This document shows positions 7,450-10,556 of a stretch of DNA of 10,556 nt, in pieces (positions within the stretch are counted from its first letter, which is position 1; each line of letters opens with the position of its first letter). The notes beneath the pieces were generated by a model. The model was not told the DNA's origin. It saw only the letters and a list, made by a program, of their open reading frames with translations, and made no database searches. The DNA lies in NCBI GenBank assembly GCA_030043575.1, contig JASHXK010000176.1:1-10556 (forward strand), given 5' to 3'. The translations under genes and the position numbers were made by a program. This DNA comes from Terriglobales bacterium. Its GTDB lineage: Bacteria; Acidobacteriota; Terriglobia; Terriglobales; Acidobacteriaceae.

Positions 7450-8817
7450 TCATCGAGATTGTCGCGGGCCAGAACGTATCAGGGCCATTAGCTTGCGAAG
7501 TGGAGCTGTCACCCTCCAGGATAAAGAATGCTGCACGCCATAAAGTATATCTTCGGCAACACGCAGCTTCTGCTGAGTTTCATCAAGGGCATACCGTACC
7601 GCAGTCAGTTGTCCCGTTTTCGCAGCTACGTCCTGCTGCAGCGACGCGACCTGCTGTTCGTGCTGTTCTGTTTGCAGCTTCAACTGCTGTTCCAGGCGAT
7701 TGATTCCATGCGTGAGCTGTGAAGTAAACGACTCGAACAAAGCGATGGCTTGTTTGGAAGCCGGAACTATTCTCAGGCTGATGGTTACTTTCGCGGGACT
7801 ACTAAGCTCCGGTGGAACTGCGACGATAATCTGGGGATCGTCGCCAAAGCTAACTAGAAATGAGCTTGTGTCACTAAATGGAAGCCGGCTTGTCCCGGCA
7901 GCGGATAGCTTGCGCTCTTTAGATGAGGCGCGACACTCCCATGTGGGATCTTCGGAATTCCCATGATGGATCAGGACATCGCCGATTTCAACCAGGGCCG
8001 GTTCCGAACCAGGATCAATCCTAAGCGGGCCAAGCCCAATCGGTATCCGGAAGTCAAAGGTCAGCGTCTCCCAGACACCGGGCCGCAGAGGACGAATCTG
8101 GCAGCTTTCTTCCGAATAACCGTGCCCGGCATAGGGAAAAACCTGGACTCGGATGTCGGGCACTGTATTAGCCGGAGCCGGGCGTCCGGCCGCCAGCGGG
8201 AAGCGACCTAGAATGTTTTCCAGGTGCGATGCGTAGATCACATAGTGACGGCGCAGGTTCTCACGAGCGGACGAGGAGCCGTCAAAAAGAATTTCAGTCA
8301 GGGCTGAGTTCCGGCCGATGCGTCCTTTGGCAACCACCCCCAGTCCCCAGCTGTGATGAAACTCAAAGGTATCGCCAAATTCCGATTTAATCTCATCCCA
8401 TAAACGCCAGACGCCAAAGTCATCGTGCCGGGGGCTTATGTCATGCAACAGGATTATTCCGCCCTCCTTTACCTTTGGCAGCCAGGCGCGGAAGTCGCGA
8501 CTTACCGCTTCATAGGTATGCAACCCATCGATGTGGAGCAGGTCGATAGAGTCGTCAGCAAATTGAGGGAGAGCATCATCGAAGCTTCGCCTTAGAAGAT
8601 AGGAGAATTGCCGATAGTAGCGAGTGTTGTAATCGTTGACCTCGTCGAATACTTCTTCGCCATAAAGGCCGGCATGCTCGTCGCCCTGCCAGTGATCGAC
8701 GGCGTAACACAGGCAAGATAGGCTCTGCTCTTCGACGGCCTGGCAAAACGTGAAATAGGCTTCGCCCCAGTGAGTGCCCAGCTCGACGATCAAGCTCGGT
8801 TGGATCGCCGTGATCAA
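7450..8817 (-). CDS. Methyltransf_24-type protein with beta-rich module and C-terminal coiled coil (true start probably upstream)
   Basis: Coordinates give the longest frame from a canonical codon (TTG), 455 residues, but coding clearly continues upstream (next entry). Residues 1-165 are a class I SAM methyltransferase: motif I VELGTHWGEAY (11-21), acidic AVDHW (39-43), IDLLHIDGLHTYEA (91-104) and GGIILLHD (119-126). Residues about 220-350 are predicted beta-rich, with VQVFPYAGHGYSEE (224-237) and LRIDPGSEP (265-273). These resemble accessory modules attached to large glycan glycosyltransferases and are probably carbohydrate-related (inference). Residues about 360-430 are heptad-like and Gln/Glu/Leu-rich, a likely coiled coil, ending in SLSWRVTAPLRKL (431-443), a tail often seen in polysaccharide-cluster proteins. 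It is the first gene of the glycan operon; the next starts 49 nt downstream. The TTG has no Shine-Dalgarno, further evidence it is not the real start. Likely role: methylating or capping a surface glycan. Confidence 0.85.
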   Translation of the reverse strand: MITAIQPSLIVELGTHWGEAYFTFCQAVEEQSLSCLCYAVDHWQGDEHAGLYGEEVFDEVNDYNTRYYRQFSYLLRRSFDDALPQFADDSIDLLHIDGLHTYEAVSRDFRAWLPKVKEGGIILLHDISPRHDDFGVWRLWDEIKSEFGDTFEFHHSWGLGVVAKGRIGRNSALTEILFDGSSSARENLRRHYVIYASHLENILGRFPLAAGRPAPANTVPDIRVQVFPYAGHGYSEESCQIRPLRPGVWETLTFDFRIPIGLGPLRIDPGSEPALVEIGDVLIHHGNSEDPTWECRASSKERKLSAAGTSRLPFSDTSSFLVSFGDDPQIIVAVPPELSSPAKVTISLRIVPASKQAIALFESFTSQLTHGINRLEQQLKLQTEQHEQQVASLQQDVAAKTGQLTAVRYALDETQQKLRVAEDILYGVQHSLSWRVTAPLRKLMALIRSGPRQSR

Positions 8818-8946
8818 GTCATTGGCGAAGGCGAGGTGACCGGTCCAGCTGCCGACGTTGCGGGGCTTATAGCGGCGTGGGAGGAACCGGGGCGGGGGTA
8901 AGCCGAAAATTGTCGCCGCTTTGGGTTCTTCGACTTGCAGGACGAT
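8818..8946 (-). other. In-frame N-terminal coding extension of the coiled-coil methyltransferase, lacking ATG/GTG/TTG
   Basis: The frame stays open upstream of the TTG at 8817 to a TAG at 8971-8973. Its translation looks like genuine protein: it includes VEEPKAATIFGLPPPRFLPR followed by RYKPRNVGSWTGHLAFAND, the kind of sequence that normally precedes LI...VELGTH in this methyltransferase family (recollection). No ATG, GTG or TTG occurs in it. A strong GGGAGG lies at 8956-8951 on the minus strand, 4 nt before an in-frame ATC (8946) and 10 nt before an in-frame CTG (8940). Options are a rare start codon, a +1 frameshift from the ATG at 8998 (shift near 8947), or a one-base error in the assembly. 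The 8946 boundary is therefore provisional. Confidence 0.65.
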
Positions 8947-8950
8947 ACAA

Positions 8951-8956
8951 CCTCCC
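8951..8956 (-). promoter_or_regulatory. Shine-Dalgarno GGGAGG for the glycan operon's first gene
   Basis: Minus-strand GGGAGG is nearly the full anti-16S complement and is placed directly before the conserved-looking N-terminal extension. With no canonical start codon in frame at the right distance, it points to a start at ATC 8946 or CTG 8940, or to a sequence error nearby. Confidence 0.5.
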
Positions 8957-9005
8957 GATGCGGATCGCTGCTATCGGATGCAACCGCGCCATCGCCATGT
9001 TAACG

Positions 9006-9011
9006 ATTCTA
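9006..9011 (-). promoter_or_regulatory. Possible -10 box of the glycan operon
   Basis: Minus-strand TAGAAT (5 of 6 to TATAAT) ends 7 nt before an ATG at 8998, so transcription from it would begin near that ATG. No good -35 at 17 bp is seen. The ATG opens only a 43-codon frame, which is out of phase with the methyltransferase, so the promoter call rests on position and the hexamer alone. Confidence 0.25.
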
Positions 9012-9156
9012 CCGCTTGTTTACAACACGGTAGCTGCTGCCGGCGCGCTCTTGAAAGGCGCTCCCCATTGAAGTAACTGGTGTCGCCGCTGAAGGGGCTC
9101 AAAGGTTAACCGTCGCTGCGCGGCTGGTCCATCTCCATTCCGGATGTCTGCCCCAC

Positions 9157-9170
9157 AATGAACGTTCATT
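9157..9170. promoter_or_regulatory. 14-bp perfect palindrome AATGAACGTTCATT, TetR-family-operator-like
   Basis: Two perfect 7-bp half sites, AATGAAC and GTTCATT, abut with no spacer. Operators of many TetR-family repressors have this TGAAC/GTTCA dyad pattern (family knowledge; the specific regulator is not identifiable). It lies between copD (ends 9233) and the glycan operon, about 150 bp upstream of the possible -10 at 9006-9011. No regulator gene is in the window. The rest of the 8947-9232 gap holds GGTTAACC (9104-9111) and no supportable gene. Confidence 0.45.
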
Positions 9171-9232
9171 TCCCGCCGCGGCCTAATCTCTAAGGACCAG
9201 CTCTTCCGGCCAAGCTTGGAGAAAGCTTTCCG

Positions 9233-10556
9233 TCACCACGAGAGTTCGCGATAATTCAACAGGCCAGCCCCGATGATGACGAAGCAGACCGGCCAGATCC
9301 AGGAGGGAAGCGCGCGGTCCTGCTCCGGTAATCGGAGTTCCAGCCAGCGCGACCAGCCAGCGACGACACCGACCACGGCCAGTGGCGTATGACTGAGTTC
9401 CGCCAGAGTTTCTTCGCGGACGTTCGTGGTCCCGTGCGAGTGAGTCAGCAGCAGAGCCGCACCGACGGCACACAGCAGAGGAAGAATCAGCGGCTGGATG
9501 CCCTGCTGCGCAGGGTTGCGGCGGACGCGGAGCTCAAAAAATGCGAAGGCGATGCACAGCAGTGCGGCCGCACGATGCTGGAAGATCTCCGGATCGGCCC
9601 AGGTTGCCCAGAAGCTCTTGGGGCCGAGAGGCCAGGTGTCGGGATCGCCGCGAAGAAAGATGAAGACGGCGATGCCGATCATCAGCAGTGGCCAATTTTC
9701 CGCCCACCGGGCATGGCCGGTGCGCGCCAGCAAAGCCAGGGCGCCCATGCTGATAACGATCAGCCCCATCCAGTGATGGTTGTACTCCGACCATTGCCTG
9801 TCGGCGATGCTGCGGATCGACAGCGGGGAGCCCTCGCTGGTATAGGCAATAGTTTTGCGCGTGGGATCGTCGGCGGAGTAGTGCTGCCCGGGCATGCGAG
9901 TGGAAAGCGCTGCGACTTCAGGACTACGCAACAGCGGCCACTTGGGCTGTAGGCGAGCGAGAATGTGCGAAGGCTGGACAGTGTCGTTCGGCAAGTCGAC
10001 GGCCGGGGGCGAAGCCGTCATGGAAGCGGCCGCCAGCACGACGGTAATGCCGATGCCGACCTCGGCTTCGACCAGGCGGCGCAAACGCGGAATGGTCTCT
10101 CCGGGAGCGTGGCGACGCAGCATCAGGAAGTTGATTCCGCCCAGCGCCAGCATCGCGCCCAACATAGCGACCTTGGCCAGCAACATCAGTCCGTACGAAG
10201 TGCCGATAAGCGCGCGCCAGGAGCCGACGTAGAACAGGCTCATGCAGACGCCGCTGGCGACCAGCACGACCACGCTGAGCAGCGCTAACTGCGAGAACCG
10301 TTGCGTCAGATACCACTGCGTCGCGCGTTCGCGGCTGACGCGCAGGCCCATCAGCAGGAAGGGCAGTCCGCCGATCCAGAAGCCGGTTGCGGTCACATGC
10401 AGCAGAGTGAGGCTGATCAGCAGCGCGCGGTCCTCAATGCGCGAGGCGGCGTGATCGGTCATGACCGAGGCGCCAAATACGGTGATGACCAACAGGCTGA
10501 GCAACCAGATGGTGTGCCTGCGCTGAGTGACGAGTGCTGCGATGACCAGCGAGGCC
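9233..10556 (-). CDS. CopD-family copper-resistance membrane protein, 5'-truncated by the window edge
   Basis: An integral inner-membrane protein of the CopD/PcoD family, implicated in copper import or resistance alongside periplasmic CopC. The frame is open to the last base, so the N-terminus lies outside the window (440 residues visible). An internal TTG at 10504 is not the start, since hydrophobic coding sequence continues above it. The CopD domain spans about 10417-10012: LLHVTATGFWIGGLPFLL, a QRFSQLALLSVVVLVASGV helix, then YGLMLLAKVAML with GGINFL. A periplasmic-looking loop follows (about 10000-9790), then about five more membrane segments with a conserved-looking block, LLLTHSHGTTNVREE (9451-9407), and SHTPLAVVGVVAGWSRWLEL. 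His pairs in HSHG and SHTP could bind metal (inference). The missing part may carry a CopC-like domain or more helices. It is GC-rich, unlike the downstream glycan genes. Confidence 0.85.
   Translation of the reverse strand, partial: ASLVIAALVTQRRHTIWLLSLLVITVFGASVMTDHAASRIEDRALLISLTLLHVTATGFWIGGLPFLLMGLRVSRERATQWYLTQRFSQLALLSVVVLVASGVCMSLFYVGSWRALIGTSYGLMLLAKVAMLGAMLALGGINFLMLRRHAPGETIPRLRRLVEAEVGIGITVVLAAASMTASPPAVDLPNDTVQPSHILARLQPKWPLLRSPEVAALSTRMPGQHYSADDPTRKTIAYTSEGSPLSIRSIADRQWSEYNHHWMGLIVISMGALALLARTGHARWAENWPLLMIGIAVFIFLRGDPDTWPLGPKSFWATWADPEIFQHRAAALLCIAFAFFELRVRRNPAQQGIQPLILPLLCAVGAALLLTHSHGTTNVREETLAELSHTPLAVVGVVAGWSRWLELRLPEQDRALPSWIWPVCFVIIGAGLLNYRELSW

Noticed and set aside
8877..9071. 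Small plus-strand frame with a hydrophobic tail
   Set aside because: It is antisense to the methyltransferase extension, has no Shine-Dalgarno, and nothing supports translation.
9210..9230. Adjacent palindromes CCAAGCTTGG and GAAAGCTTTC after copD
   Set aside because: They could pair by only 6 bp and lack a T tract; not a convincing terminator or operator.
9183..9473. 96-codon minus-strand frame overlapping the end of copD
   Set aside because: Different frame from copD, no family resemblance and no start signal; a frame shadow.
9389..9952. 187-codon plus-strand frame opposite copD
   Set aside because: Translation is low-complexity, Gln/Arg/Asp-rich and opposite clear membrane-protein coding sequence.

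Overview
The window looks like chromosomal DNA of a GC-rich soil-type bacterium. An Acidobacteria (Terriglobia-like) origin is my best guess. It rests on the style of the HutU/HutI proteins, the glycan methyltransferase/glycosyltransferase architectures and the CopD protein with a long C-terminal membrane region. This is recollection of family patterns, not a database result.

Layout. (1) At the left edge, on the minus strand, is a complete peptidase S51-family gene (10-768). (2) A roughly 450-base divergent intergenic region (769-1217) holds two near-identical palindromes 63 bp apart, an AT-rich island and a convincing plus-strand intrinsic terminator inside what should be the hutU leader. 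(3) On the plus strand, hutU (1218-2897) and hutI (2943-4190) encode steps 2 and 3 of histidine degradation; no hutH or hutG/hutF is visible. (4) Converging on hutI is a minus-strand operon of three surface-glycan genes. In transcription order these are a Methyltransf_24-type protein with a beta-rich module and C-terminal coiled coil (7450 to about 8946), a second SAM methyltransferase (6408-7400) and a two-domain glycosyltransferase fusion (4239-6392). (5) A roughly 290-base gap (8947-9232) contains the probable start region of that operon and a 14-bp perfect palindrome of TetR-operator type. (6) A 5'-truncated CopD-family membrane protein on the minus strand runs off the right edge (9233-10556).

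How the genes work together. HutU and HutI act in sequence: urocanate to imidazolonepropionate to N-formimidoylglutamate. Their 45-bp spacing and shared strand indicate co-transcription. The three glycan genes are closely spaced (15 and 49 nt gaps) and probably build and methyl-modify a cell-surface polysaccharide or glycan. The glycosyltransferase gene is visibly less GC-rich than the hut and copD genes, as is common for exchanged surface-polysaccharide loci. CopD and the S51 peptidase have no evident functional link to the rest.

The points most worth a second look are four. The Methyltransf_24 gene has a conserved-looking N-terminal coding extension with a good Shine-Dalgarno but no ATG/GTG/TTG start. 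A terminator lies in the hut leader with no upstream gene to terminate. Paired palindromes sit between the divergent genes. A methyltransferase plus coiled coil in a glycan operon resembles, in general layout only, chain-capping/ruler proteins. I found no CRISPR array, rRNA, tRNA or insertion sequence.
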